Shown here: piece after piece, positions 1 through 11,818 of the stretch
Position numbering within the stretch: position 1 is the first letter of the stretch
Layout: the number at the start of each line of letters is the position of its first letter
Origin: Saposhnikovia divaricata
Lineage: Eukaryota > Streptophyta > Magnoliopsida > Apiales > Apiaceae
Length of the DNA stretch: 64,000 nucleotides
Assembly (NCBI GenBank): GCA_036435485.1
Contig: CM071596.1
Span: 140,207,001 to 140,271,000 of the forward strand
Reading direction: 5' to 3'
Made by a program: the position numbers and the translations under genes
Notes under the pieces: model-generated
What the model saw: only the letters and a program-made list of their open reading frames with translations
Told to the model about the DNA's origin: nothing
Databases searched by the model: none

Positions 1-1
1 G

Positions 2-978
2 CAAGATCAGGACTATAATGAGCAAGAAGATTCCCAGTATGGAGCAGAGGATGAACCCATGTACTCTGAAGACTTTGAGGAGGAAATAGAAGGGGGAGAA
101 ATTGAAGTGGAGCAGGAAGGGGAGAACTAGAGCGGAGACCCCATGGGTCAGTTTATGGATCTGCTTAGGCAGAATTTGAACCAATACCCCCAACCACCAC
201 CAGGAAACAACACTTCAGTGGTAAATTCCTTCAGGGCCTTTAAGTCCCTTAAGCCCCCAAAGTTCCACGGATCGGCTGACCCCGTTGAGGTGAGGGCCTG
301 GATCAAGGAAATGGAAAAATCTTTCGAGATTCTGAGTATCAATGAGGCTCAGAAGACTGTCTTTGCTACTTACCTACTAAAGGGAGTTGCCAATTATTGG
401 TGGGAGGCCAAAAAGAACATGGAGACTGATGCTATCGTAACTTGGGATAGGTTTAAACATTTATTTCTGGAGAAGTACTTCCCGAGGTTCATGAAGACTC
501 AAATGGAACTTAACTTTTTAGAACTGAAACAGAACAATATGTCAGTGGCTGACTATGAGTCCAAGTTTACCGAGCTGTCGAGATTTGTGCCGGAATTTTT
601 GGATACTATAAATCTAACAGGTTTCAACAAGGGTTGAAACAGTGGATCCAGAATAGAGTGGCGGTTTTAGAAATTACGGATTATGCCACCTTATTGCAGA
701 AGGAAACTATTGTGGAAGCTGGAAGTGATCAAATGCAGAGAAAAAGGGAAAAAGGGGGAATAAAGAGAAAGTGTGCCAGTATGGGCGGAGGGTCCACTGG
801 AGGAAAACCCCCAACGAAGTTTAACAGAGGAACCATTTCCCTACCTGGGAGAAGGGAAGGGTTTAAACCATCTATGAGCGCAACAGTGAGCTAGGGCGGC
901 CAACAAGCAGGAGTGTCCCGTTCCCATCAGTCTAGACCCCCTTACCATTATGTGCTACCTGTGGGAAGAGGCATTCCG
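2..978 (+). pseudogene. gag: gag of A1: acidic N-terminal part and capsid region, broken
   Basis: Positions 2-127 encode an acidic stretch (EQEDSQYG, then many Glu/Asp) that matches the gag start of A2 at 15575-15838. A TAG at 128-130 stands where A2 has CAG. From 143 the same frame gives a chromovirus capsid region with motifs such as PPKFHGSADPVEV, W(K)DRFKHLFLEKYFP-type residues and SVADYESKFTELSRF. The frame shifts once near 595-610, beside a run of five T, and continues in another frame with TDYATLLQKE to a TAG at 892-894. A further shift near 970-980 leads into the nucleocapsid frame. Gag would form the virus-like particle; this copy cannot. A start cannot be assigned because the true N-terminus lies upstream of the window. 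Confidence 0.88.
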
Positions 979-980
979 GT

Positions 981-1137
981 GTGTACAACCTGAAGCAGAT
1001 AAACTGCTATAAGTGTGGGCGAGCTGGGCACTATGCTACCTCTTGCACCATGATCATCCCTAATAGCACCACTTGTTTCCAGTGCGGACAGCAAGGGCAC
1101 ATGAGGAAAGATTGCCCGAGGAACAAACCAGCGGCAT
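981..1137 (+). pseudogene. gag: Gag nucleocapsid of A1, two CCHC zinc knuckles
   Basis: Two complete CX2CX4HX4C knuckles are visible. The first has its Cys/His codons at 1005, 1014, 1029 and 1044; the second at 1074, 1083, 1098 and 1113. In gypsy elements this region binds the element RNA for packaging. Two knuckles rather than one occur in only some chromovirus groups. The region shares one frame with protease and the rest of pol, suggesting a single Gag-Pol reading frame in the ancestor. Confidence 0.93.
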
Positions 1138-1169
1138 CAGGGGTGAGCAAGGCTGCCTCCAATAGACCC

Positions 1170-1560
1170 CCAACTGCCAGGACTTTTAATATGTCAGTAC
1201 AAGATGCCGTGAGGGACACGAATGTGATAGAAGGTACATTTTCTCTCAATTCAGTCACTGCAAATGTATTATTTGATTCGGGAGCAACTAAGTCTTTTAT
1301 ATCTAGAGATTTTGCGCATAAATTGAAACTTAAAACCCAGCAACTAAGGGATTCCTTACAAGTAGAGATAGCTAATCAGGAAGTCATTCCGGTTAATCAA
1401 ATCTACCCCGATTGTAAATTAGAAATAGGAGGACGATCCTTCTATGTCGATTTGATTCCTTTTAAGCTAGTGGAATTTGATGTCATTTTGGGAATGGATT
1501 GGTTGTCTCGCAATAATGCACAGATAGATTATAAAGGGAAAAAGGTTAAGTTGAAAACCC
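1170..1560 (+). pseudogene. pol: Pol aspartic protease domain of A1
   Basis: The active-site triplet Asp-Ser-Gly is encoded at 1275-1283 in the context LFDSGATKSFIS. The C-terminal signature VILGMDWL follows about 70 codons later, as in retropepsins of plant gypsy elements. This enzyme cleaves the Gag-Pol polyprotein. No stop or frameshift is seen within the domain. Confidence 0.93.
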
Positions 1561-1689
1561 CAAGAAAGAAAGAAATAGTGTTTAAGGGGATGCGACAGAC
1601 CCAGAAAATTCTGACCATGGCGCAAACCAAGAGATTGCTACGAAAAGGGAACGTGGCTTATTTAGCTTACGTTAAAGACACTCAGAAGG

Positions 1690-2490
1690 AAGCACCATGT
1701 TTGCAGGAAATTCTGGTAGTTAATGAGTTCGAGGACGTGTTCCTACAGGATCTTCCCGGACTACCACCTGATAGGGTAATTGAGTTTGCCATCGAGTTAG
1801 CCCCGGGGACGGCGCCGGTTTCGAAGGCCCCGTACCGGTTAGCCCCAGTAGAAATGAAAGAGCTAGCTAAGCAGTTACAGGAATTGTTGGATAAGGGTAT
1901 GATAAGGCCCAGTGTGTCACCTTGGGGCGCACCAATGTTGTTCGTTAAGAAAAAGGACGGGAGTATGAGGTTATGCATCGACTACAGAGATTTGAACAAG
2001 CTAACCATAAAGAATAAGTATCCACTACCCAGGATAGATGATTTGTTTGACCAGCCAAGAGGCGCTGAATACTTCTCTAAGATTGACCTGAGAACGGGAT
2101 ATCACCAACTGAAGATTAAACCTGAAGATATCCCGAAGACTGCATTCCGTACCAGATATGGACATTATGAGTTCATGGTAATGTCATTTGGATTGACCAA
2201 TGCCTTAGCAACTTTCATGGACTTAATGAATAGAGTGTTCAAAGAATATTTGGACAAATTCGTGATAGTCTTCATTGATGATATTCTCATCTACTCAAAG
2301 ACAGAGGTAGAACACGCTGAACATTTGAGGATAACTTTAGAAATACTCAGGAAGGAGCAGTTATATGCCAAATTCTCAAAGTGTGAGTTCTGAGAAAATG
2401 AAGTGCAATTCTTAGGGCACGTGATCAATAGAGAAGGAGTGTTGGTTGACCCCTCCAAGATAGAAGCAGTTTCAAATTGGGAACGGCCAA
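1690..2490 (+). pseudogene. pol: Pol reverse transcriptase of A1, one internal stop
   Basis: RT hallmarks are in order: LPPDR and YRLAP entry motifs, MRLCIDYRDLN, IDLRTGYHQLKI, and the catalytic FIDD (codons 2271-2282) within VIVFIDDILIYS. It copies element RNA to cDNA. A TGA at 2391-2393 follows KCEF, where family members usually have Trp. The frame is unchanged after it (LGHVINREG, GYYRRF). Copy A4 also has TGA at this codon (near 50891). Confidence 0.95.
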
Positions 2491-2619
2491 CTACTCCAAC
2501 CGAGGTAAGGAGTTTCATCGGACTAGCCGGATATTACAGAAGATTTGTCCAAGATTTTGCGAAGATCGCAGCTCCGTTAACTCGACTTACCCGTAAAACT
2601 GAGAAATTTGAATGGACTA

Positions 2620-3080
2620 AAAAATGCGAGAACAGTTTCCAAGAGCTAAAAAAGAGGTTGGTGACGGCCCCAGTGTTGGCGTTACCTGATGGAAAAAGAG
2701 ATTTCATGATATACAGTGATGCTTCACATAAAGGATTGGGATGCGTGCTTATGTAGCACGGAAAGGTAATAGCATATGCGTATAGGCAATTGAATGATTA
2801 TGAGGTCAGATATCCCACGCATGATCTAGAACTAGCAGCCATAGTCTTCGCTTTAAAGATTTGGAGACACTACTTGTATGGGGGAAAGTGCGAGATTTAC
2901 ACTGACCATAAGAGCCTCAAGTACATTTTCACTCAGAAAGAGCTTAACATGCGCCAGAGAAGATGGCTGGGGTTAATCAAAGACTACGATTGTGAGATTC
3001 GTCATCAGCCGGGCAAAGCCAATGTGGTGGCTGATGCCTTTAGTAGGAAAGAGAAGCTCAAGATGATAACTTCAGAGGAA
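2620..3080 (+). pseudogene. pol: Pol RNase H of A1, one internal stop
   Basis: The RNase H signature YSDASHKGLGCVL is followed by a TAG at 2754-2756 where a Gln codon is expected. The domain then continues in the same frame with PTHDLELAAIVFALKIWRHY, TDHKSLKYIFTQKELN and ADAFSRK. The enzyme removes RNA from the RNA/DNA hybrid during reverse transcription. About 250 bp of Glu/Lys-rich linker follow before the integrase. Confidence 0.94.
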
Positions 3081-3329
3081 GAGTTAGTGAAAGATTTTGA
3101 GAAGTTGGAAATTGAGATTAAGCTACCCGAAGGGGGCCAAGAAAAGTTGATGGAAATTAGAATCCAACCTCCGTTGTTAGAAAAGATTAGACTATGTCAA
3201 GAACGGATAATGGAGGAAGAAGAGAACTCCACGGAAGAAATAATGACCGGGGAAGAAATTAAGTGTGAAAGAGACAATGAAGGGATCATGAGGTACACAT
3301 ACAGTATATGGATCCCAAATGTTCAGGAA

Positions 3330-4190
3330 CTCAAGGATGAGATTTTATGCGAGGCACACCACTCAAGGTACTCGGTGCACCCCGGTAGCACCAAGATGTA
3401 TATGGATTTGAAGTAGTATTACTGGTGGCCGAATATGAAAAAGGACGTAGCAGAGTGGGTAAGCAGATGCTTGACCTGCCAGCGAGTGAAAGCAGAGCAC
3501 CAGAGGCCCAGCGGACTTCTACACCCCTTAAATATTCCAGAATGGAAATGGGAACACATAGCCATGGATTTTGTAGTAGGTTTACCATGGACCAAGGCTA
3601 ATCATGATGCCATATGGGTAATTGTAGATCGACTGACGAAGTCAGCTCACTTTCTCCCTATCAATGAAAGGTACACGGTCGACAGACTAGTGGATATCTA
3701 CTTAAAAGAGATAGTGGCACGACATGGAGTCCCAATCACAATAGTATCCGATCAAGATCCTAGATTTAACTCCAGGTTTTGGAGAAGCTTTCAAGAATGT
3801 GTAGGAACCTGGCTGAACATGAGCACAGCCTACCACCCCCAGACAGATGGGCAAAGTGAAAGGACCATCCAAACGCTAGAGGATATGTTGAGAGTCTGTG
3901 CTATAGACTTTAAAGGAAATTGGGATGATCACTTTCCATTGATTGAGTTTTCCTACAATAATAGTTTTCATTCAAGTATAGGAATGCCACCTTATGAGGC
4001 CCTTTATGGAAGGAAATGTCGATCTCCCTTGTATTGGGATGAAGTTGGGGAGCGAAAGATGCTCGGGCCCGAAGTTGTCCAATGAACTAAAGATGCAGTA
4101 GATCTAATCAGAGGACGGCTGGTAGCAGCCCAGGATCGACAACAGAAATATGCCGACTTAGCTCGGAAAGGCAAAGAATACGAAGTGGGA
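3330..4190 (+). pseudogene. pol: Pol integrase of A1, complete catalytic triad, two stops
   Basis: The zinc-binding HHCC domain is seen as EAHHSRYSVHPG and CLTCQRVK, with a TAG at 3414-3416 inside it. The catalytic core has Asp at 3567 (MDFVVGLP), Asp at 3750 (SDQDPRF) and Glu at 3858 (GQSERTIQ), with 35 residues between the second Asp and the Glu, the canonical D,D(35)E spacing. A TGA at 4083-4085 follows EVVQ, where an Arg codon (CGA) is likely. Integrase joins element cDNA to host DNA. The sites that matter for chemistry are intact, but the stops prevent a full protein. Confidence 0.95.
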
Positions 4191-4628
4191 GACCTAGTGT
4201 TCTTAAAGGTGTCACCTTGGAAAGGTTTAATGAGATTTGGAAAGAAAGGAAAGCTGAGTCCCAGATACATTGGACCATTTGAGATCTTAAGACGGATTGG
4301 GGAACTAGTTAATGAACTGGCATTGCCCCCGAATCTACAGCAGGTGCATAATGTGTTCCATGTTTCGATGCTGAGGAAGTATAATCCGGATGCCAAGCAT
4401 ATTGTAGAGTATGAGCAAGTAGACATGCAACCAGACTTGACCTATGTAGAGCAACCTGTGGAAATCATAGACCGGAAAGAACAAGTGCTCCGAAACAAGG
4501 TCATTCAGCTAGTCAGACTTTTGTTGCAAAACCACAATGTAGAAGAATCAACCTGGGAGCTTGAAAGCACAATGCAAGAGAAGTACCCCATTTGTTTTCA
4601 AACTGATTCCGGGACGGAATCCTTTTAA
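4190..4628 (+). pseudogene. pol: Integrase C-terminal region and chromodomain of A1
   Basis: GDLVFLKVSPWKG and GKLSPRYIGPFEIL are the conserved GPF/Y part of the integrase C-terminus. After VHNVFHVSMLRKY comes a chromodomain-like module (YVEQPVEIIDRKEQVLRNK, then VEESTWELES) ending at TAA 4626-4628. In chromoviruses this module is thought to bias integration toward heterochromatin, which fits the dense nesting here (inference). This last segment has no internal stop. Confidence 0.92.
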
Positions 4629-4639
4629 GGAGGGGAGAC
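4623..4639 (+). other. Polypurine tract of A1
   Basis: A purine run (AAGGAGGGGAGA) lies directly before the LTR start TGTAAGAACC. The same arrangement recurs at 63885-63900 before the A4 3' LTR. It would prime plus-strand DNA synthesis. Confidence 0.9.
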
Positions 4640-7600
4640 TGTAAGAACCCAGATTTTGGATAGAATTAAAACTTTTTATTATTTAATAATGTAAGAATGA
4701 ATAGTGGTTACGGCTACGTTGTAATAGTTGATCTTCTGAATGAATGAATGGAATTCGACTTAAATATCTATATGCCTTGAAGAATGCTAATGGTTGTCAA
4801 CTTAGATAAGAACAATCTATCTCCTAGGGGAATAAGATATGGCAATTCCAAGCAGGGGAATATTCTCATGTCATCCAGATCGATAACGATTAGTCCAGTG
4901 GTTCCGTGAAAGGGTTTAGGAACGCCCGAGAGAGAACAAGGACATTGTCATAAACATGGGGAATAAAAGAAAGAATAAAGAGTGAATAGTGTTTTTGGTA
5001 GATATGAGAATATTAATAGACGACGCTATATAGAAGTATTCGGAACAGATTTCCGAGTTCGTATTAGTGATCCAGGGGGAATATAAGTGTATGTAAAAGC
5101 TGTCGGATTCTGAAAAACCGCACTTTTATTTTCTCCGAGAATTCCCTGGACACTGAGAAAGATGGAGAATGATAGTATTAATATTAAGAAGATTTCCGGT
5201 AAACCATAATTAGAAATCCGTGAGATATTCCTACGAACGATCAATCGAAATGAGCAATAGCCGGACAAAAGAAACAAGCAGAGGAAGCAAGAGTCATGCA
5301 TAAGCTACTAGAAAATATCTAGCAACCAAGTGGACTCAAGTAACTAGCATGCTTAGAGATTTAAACTAGTACTTAGCAAGCAACCACTTGGTTAGCCTTA
5401 ACACCATCCAAAACACAACACTTGTCTTGCCAAATACATCACCCCATGCATCATCACTTTATTAAAGCAACCAAGGGTGAGATATTATGTTAAACCACTT
5501 CACTTTATGCATTATTGGCAAAAGAAAGCAAAGAAACACCAAGCTCTCTCCTAAGCATAAACCATTCGGCCTTTTAGCAAATTCAAGAACACAAATCCCA
5601 CTTCCAACCATCATTTGATCTTGTAATTTTTATGGTCAGTCCTATATTTCATAAAACTAATCTCCTAGAAATTTAAAGTCCAAATTCCATGGTTTCCATT
5701 TTCAAAGAAATCAAGAAAGATGAGGGTGAATAGTGTTTCTTATGAACTAACTTTGAATTTTCTTGTTTTTCATGGTTGATCTAGCAAGCCTAAGCACTCT
5801 TAAGGATAGATCAAGGCTTAGTAAGGATACATCACTCTCTAAGGAAGGTAACAAGCTCCAAAAGTATCATTTTGAGTTTTATGAGTTTTATGGGTTGTTA
5901 AGTGTTAGTATGCTATGTTATGCTTAGATCTATGTTAGTAGTGAATTATGGTTGTTGTTTGGATTATGATCCATGAGATGGTTTAGATGAGATGTTGTTA
6001 GACTAGTAATGATGTTATCATGTATTAGAATTGATGGGGTGTAGTGCTTGATTGATTCATGGTGATGTGAAAACTTTGGAAATCGTGTAAACATAGCCGT
6101 CGTAATGCCGAATTTTAGTTAATCATTAAAAACCGTGCATCACAGTAGCTATAACACACTGTACAGTTTCATATTTTGCCATGATAAGATAGATAATGTT
6201 CCAAGCTTCGTTTTGATATAAAGAACGTGTGAAATGGACTTACGGTTCAGGATTTATGGCCGATATACTCAAAGTAGTTCGAAACCGTAAACGAGAATTC
6301 GTAACGGAAATTGAACCCTCGTAAAATATGCAAGTAAGTGGTGAATATTGGTAATTAAATACTAGTGGTAAAAAGGAAGGTGTGAGAGAAAACCTCATGT
6401 GAATCGGATCGTTTTTCGATTTTATAAAAATGTTTGAATCAAGGTTAAACGCGAACGAACCCCTTAAAAGTATAACTTTGGTTATAACTTAGAAAACGAG
6501 CGATAAAACTCGAGGTATAATCTTGGTTCATAATCGACCGACTTTAGAACTTATACGACTTAGGTATATACTAAGTGTGAGTATGATGACATGTCTTAAT
6601 GACGAACAAATGTCGGATCGTATCGGTAATAAAAAGAGTTACACTGAAAGGTGTATAACGAGATAATTCGAAAACATGTTTCGACTTAAGTTGATACTTA
6701 TCCTTTTAAAAAGTGTTAAGTGATTAATCTCGAATATTCTGACTATTTATAGATCGCAGAGCTGACCCGGGACACACTACCACTACCCCTCCTCGTACTC
6801 GATTACCAAGCAAGTTTTAAATCCTTTTTAAAGGCTGTTGTTGTGAACATATATATGATTCAATTTTGTGTTACATATGCCATAGCATGCATGCCTACTT
6901 TCAAGATATATTGTGATACCTGTTCCTTGAATTATTGTTGGCTTATAAGCTAGATATTGAACAATCAGTTATAAGCCGGTTGTTGATAAGTCCCTTAGAG
7001 AAGGGCATATATATATCGTATTCATTGAATATAGACCGGGAGTCAGTACTTCTTGATACATCGTAATTACTTTCGAGGGAAATATTTAAGTAAATAATTT
7101 CCATTATTTGGTTGACGAATATTATTTTGAATATTCGTCCGAGATTACTTAATTAACGATCATTACTTCAAATATTTATTTGAACGTTATCTATTCAATG
7201 AAAATTATTTTTCAATATTCATTCAAAGTCGACTCATTTATCGAATATTATTTCGAATATTCCTTTAACGCTTGAATTTCTAAATGAATATTATTTTGCT
7301 ATTCGTTTAGAATATTATTCAATAAACGAATATTACCTTGTGAATATTCATTTAAGTTCCTATTTACTTAATGAATATTATTTTAAATATTCATCTGATG
7401 TTCTATTTATTTATCGAATATTATTTTAATATTCCTTTCAAGTCTATTACTTAAATAAATATTATTTTGAATATTCATTTAAATATTTATTTATTCCATA
7501 AATATTATCTGGATATTTATCCAATACTCTGAAATGAATTCAAAAATTATCTTCGATTATTAAAAAAATTCTTCGGAGTCGGATTATTATTAATATTATA

Positions 7601-10600
7601 TCAAGAAAGGTTCTCAAAATGTCGTTCTTCCTTCGAATCTATCTTCCAAATAATAAGGGAACCTTACTTGAGAAATGTTATTTATCTTGTTGACTTCCCG
7701 ATCATAAATCTTTCGAAAAGTATTCTTTTCACTCGCAACTAGAATTGCTATATATTGCATCTGTGTACCCTCTCATCATTCGAGGGGTATGATTATTGGA
7801 ACAAGATGGTATCCTCTAACAAGCAGCAGCTTGGGAGATATGATGTTGAATTTTCCTTTCCCACTAGATACGACTACTTTGTGGAGTCTTATCAACAAGT
7901 ATTATACTTGGGGAAAGGGGGACGAACTTTGCGTTCAGAGTCATGAACTTCCTTTAGAACTTGGAGTCGTGTAAGAGGCCGAATAGTGTTGTGCTAAAAT
8001 AAATGACATTGGATTTGAATCGCAAGCGCACAATTCGTTTCGTTATAATATTTAATGATTCGTTCCTCGGAGACTAATATTTTCACATTCCTTAATTTCT
8101 AACTTAATCGAATTAGAACAATTGGATTTTTTTTGAAAATTAGATTTTAATTTTACCCTAATTAATCATTAAATGAAAATCTATTTAACTAATTAAAAAC
8201 TAAATTATTCTAAAATTCTAAATTAAAACATTTTTTTAAGAAAAACATTCCTATTCTTTTCTTTTTCTTTTTTTGAATTAAACAAACTTTTTTTTAAGAA
8301 AATTTATTTACAAGAAAAATTTCAACAGAAAAAAAAACAAACACATTCAGACTTCAGCACAATTTTCAGGATCCAGAATCACCAGCTCAATACAGAAACG
8401 CAGACTGGCATAAAAAGGAAGAAAGACACAGGCAACATTTAGTGGTCTCAAAACTCGACCATGGCTCAACAATTTTAACCCAACAAACATTACAATCACA
8501 ACTCAATAACTGGACAAGACGCAGCAAATAGGTGAAATTAACGAACAAAATCTACAAAACTCGGAACAAAAACTCATTTGAAACTTAAAAGCAAATACTC
8601 AGAACAACCCAGAGATTTAGACAAAGCGCAGAAACTTGTTACCAACATTAAACAGGAACATTAAACAATACCAAACAAAATCAACACTAAACAGTCTAAC
8701 TCGACAACTCATCAAGACAATCAGTAAAACCGGACTGGATTGGACTATGAACTCGAACCAAAAGAAAAAAATAGACCAATTCAAACGAACAAATCAGACA
8801 ATTGACAGCAAAACTCGGCATAACAGCTCGGTAACAACAAACAAATGAACTCAACATTTCGAATCACCAGCAAACTGCATTCGTTTATTAAAACCAACAA
8901 ATATGGATGCTTAAACAAAAGACAAGGGCTGTGTTTGTGAATTAAAGGCAGGGAAAGTGTATGATTTGGTCGAAGGAGAAAGAAAAAAATGAAAAGAAAT
9001 TGGTTTGGCGTTTGCGGAAAATTGAAAAGAAGAGGGGAGAAGGAGAAAAGGAGTTTGGGGAAGAAGGAGGGAGAGGATGGTTTTCGTGGGAGAGAAGGGA
9101 TTGGGCTTTAGATTGAGAAAACAAAGAGGAGACTTTGCTGGGTTTGTAAAAATTAAAAACAGAGAAGGAAGACTCGTGCAAGAAAAACAAAAGAAAAGAA
9201 ATGGGCAAGTGCTGTATGTGTAATTCACGAAAAGTGGGTTTGAGTAGAAAACAAAATAAAGCTTCGAATTAAATTATAAAAACGAGACAGAAATTTAAAA
9301 CTAATTTTTTTTTGTTTTTGTTTTATAATTAAATACGAAAATATTGAAATTAACTAGGAAATTAAAATTACACTACAATAAAACAATGATTTGGTAATAA
9401 AAATGGCCCACAATAAAATTGAGATTTAAAGGAGCAAAATTACGAATTAAAATTAAGAGCACGAAATTAAAGTTTCGTTATTTTCAACCCCAAGTGATTA
9501 GCAACGGGATTTACGAAAATAACGAAACAAGACAACAATAACGAAAGAGCAAGACAAGAAGTAAAGAAAATAAAAATTGTATTAATTATAATAGAGTGTT
9601 TACAAGATTTGAAACTAAGAAAAGAAATACAAGAAAATAAAACTACCCTAAAATCTAAGTTACTAAATACAAGGGGGGTGAGGGGGTATACATAGGATAG
9701 GAATTAGGGTTAAGGGGGGTGTTGGGTAAATCCCCACTATACATTTGGGTTGTGTGGTGGTGAAATCCTAGCCATCTATTTGTTTCCTTCCCCCTTAAGC
9801 TTTGAAGAGTTGATCTTGGCCATACACTTTGCTAATGTGTTGGGATGATCTCCACATTCCACTTGTCTTGAAATATTCCTTTTGCTCCAAGCTCCTAATT
9901 CTTTTCCTTCTTTCATTTTTGGTCCTTTTTCTTCCTCCTTTTTCCCTTCCTTGCACTTTATTTATTTATTTTGTCATTTCTTTATTTATTTACGATTTTC
10001 CTGAAATGCAACAAAATAAAATATTAAAACATGAGTTCAAGCAATAAATAGGTAGATAAAATATGCAAAAATATGCACTTATCAAATGCCCCCATACCTA
10101 TCTTTTGCTCGTCCTCGAGGAAAATAAAAACAAAATGAAAATCTAGATGCAAAGTCCTATACTCCTTTTCGTAGGTGTGACGGTTGCATTTGGCATATGC
10201 AACAAGCCCTTTAAACCCCTAGGCAGCCCTAGTGGACGAGTGAGGTCTCGTGAGGGCCTATAGTGAATGTACCCACAAAATTCATCTAGCTTATATAAAA
10301 GATCACATGGCAATGCACACCACACATACATGTCCTCTCATGATACATCAACTTAAAAATCAAAATGAAGTTGCAAAGTCTTGGTGTGGAAAGTGCAAGG
10401 ATTCACATAGTCTACTTAAAGAACCATGCAAGAGTGATTATAAGTTCATGTCAAGTGCAAAAATTATTGGTAACCATGCTAAGTCTACAAGGGCACACAT
10501 CAGAGTCAAAACTTGAGATCTCTTATGCAAAAAACAAATAAGCAATACCTCACCTTTCACTCACAAAAGAATATTCACTCAAGAACAAGGGTAAGTGTAT

Positions 10601-11818
10601 CACTCAATTCCAACAAAATCAAATACATGCTTGACACTTGGTATCATCCCAACTTAAATCACAACATACATTAATAATGACAATCAAAAGGTCTTTATTA
10701 TGGTTGTAATGGGGCTAGGGACAAGGTATGTCAAGAAAGGCCAAAGCAAGGTGAAGTGTCAAAAGCTAGTAGTAACCATGAATATCATGCACAACACCAA
10801 ACTTCCTCCCCACACAATTTATTTTAATTTTCAACAAAAAGCCTTGAATAGTCGCAATGAAGGAGGATTACAAAAAACATAAGTATGCTCTCATGTATAT
10901 TTATTCTTGTTTTTTTTTTGTTTTTTTTTCTTTATTTTTATGAGAGCTAAGATAAATGTAACAATAATCCTCACTTATCAAGTAGCGCCAGTCCATCCCA
11001 TTGGCCCAACCGTTGGCCGGGGAGATCTAACATGGCGGTAGACAAGTAAATCCGTCAGCTCTTCCTTCTACCGGTAGTAAATCTAAATTGAGCTGTAAAA
11101 TCTGCGACTGATCATCGTAAGGATTGGAACAGCGGGAGCGGTGAATACTCCAGCATTAGTTCATCATTCAGATTCATTTATTTGCAGCAACATTATCATT
11201 GTTAGCAGTATCGGAGAAGTATTCATAATTGGAATATATATGTTTTGAGTTACCTTGTAACTTCATCATTTACCTTATACTGGTATCATCTTCGCTAATG
11301 CATGGCATATGATTACAAAGATGTTTGAACTGCTGTATATACATATATATCATCACTGTTCAGTTATATTATTGTTGGTGGGCTATTGCTCACCCTTGCT
11401 TATTTATTATGTCACAACAACAGCTAGGACAGATGGCTCGCGTCAGGCGCACTCGGCGCAAGCAGGTTACCCGACCCACCGGACTCCCCGCTGATATGCT
11501 AGCTGCCATTGCTGAGCTAGCATAGATAGACAGCTTTTGCTTCCAGCTTAACTATATGTATAATTAATGTTAATCAACGGCAAAACTTTTAAACTTATGA
11601 TGTTATCCTTTTTGGCTTGTAATAACTTTTATTCGTAAACCCCTTATATAAGACTTATTTCAACTTCATCTCTGGGACTATAACTATGTGTGTGTGAGTG
11701 GATATTATTGTGGGGTCGTAGCATGCTACTTATTTATTTTGGATTCAAGTCAAGTATTATGTATAAAATATGAGACAGTAACGACCCGATCCCCGACCCC
11801 GGATCTGGGGGTGTTACA
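4640..11818 (+). repeat. 3' LTR of A1 (about 4.2 kb after removing a nested insertion)
   Basis: The start TGTAAGAACCCAG matches the A2 LTR edge (25225, minus) and the A4 LTR (63901). The end GGGGGTGTTACA matches A2 (17221, minus) and A4 (49716). Internal landmarks shared with those copies include CATAGCATGCATGCC (near 6885), an array of AATATT palindromes (about 7050-7520), TTCCTTCTACCGGTAGTAAA (near 11070) and GGGCTATTGCTCACCCTTGC (near 11380). No coding capacity is seen. Short ORFs at 7755-7974 and 11309-11525 are chance or LTR-derived. Confidence 0.92.
7987..10980 (-). mobile_element. Internally deleted Tat/Athila-type gypsy element nested in the A1 LTR
   Basis: The segment interrupts the A1 LTR: AGAGGCCGA to the left and AGTAGCGCC to the right are adjacent in A2 (near 21835). 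It is bounded by TG...CA, with AATAG/AGTAG flanks, a target duplication with one mismatch. Read on the minus strand, it has GAGGACGAGCAAAAGATAGG, a polypurine tract (GTATGGGGGCATTT) and an LTR start TGATAAGTGC near 10085. The left LTR ends at 7987 and carries the TGCGCTTGCGATT motif near its 3' end. These are typical of Tat/Athila-type elements (recalled, not searched). No gag or pol remains, so most of the body is deleted. The purine-rich block 8930-9220 and the A-rich 8200-8880 belong to its LTR. Confidence 0.65.

Larger units (their letters stand above)
1..11818 (+). mobile_element. Ty3/gypsy chromovirus A1 (Tekay/Del-like), 3' part: gag-pol body plus 3' LTR
   Basis: The domains run gag, two zinc knuckles, protease, reverse transcriptase, RNase H, integrase, chromodomain, polypurine tract, LTR. 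This order and the C-terminal chromodomain are diagnostic of plant chromoviruses, and the long LTR fits the Tekay/Del lineage (lineage is inference). The 5' LTR and leader lie outside the window. The LTR starts TGTAAGAACC at 4640 and ends TTACA at 11818. After removing the 7987-10980 insertion it is about 4.2 kb. The pol frame is continuous from 981 to 4628 apart from four premature stops, so decay is mainly by point substitution and the copy cannot make its proteins. Confidence 0.93.

Noticed and set aside
1682..1978. Minus-strand ORF of 98 codons within pol
   Set aside because: Antisense shadow of the reverse transcriptase frame.
8911..9228. Two overlapping minus-strand ORFs rich in Ser, Phe, Leu and Pro
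   Set aside because: They come from a purine-rich LTR block. The composition explains the hydrophobic, signal-like look.
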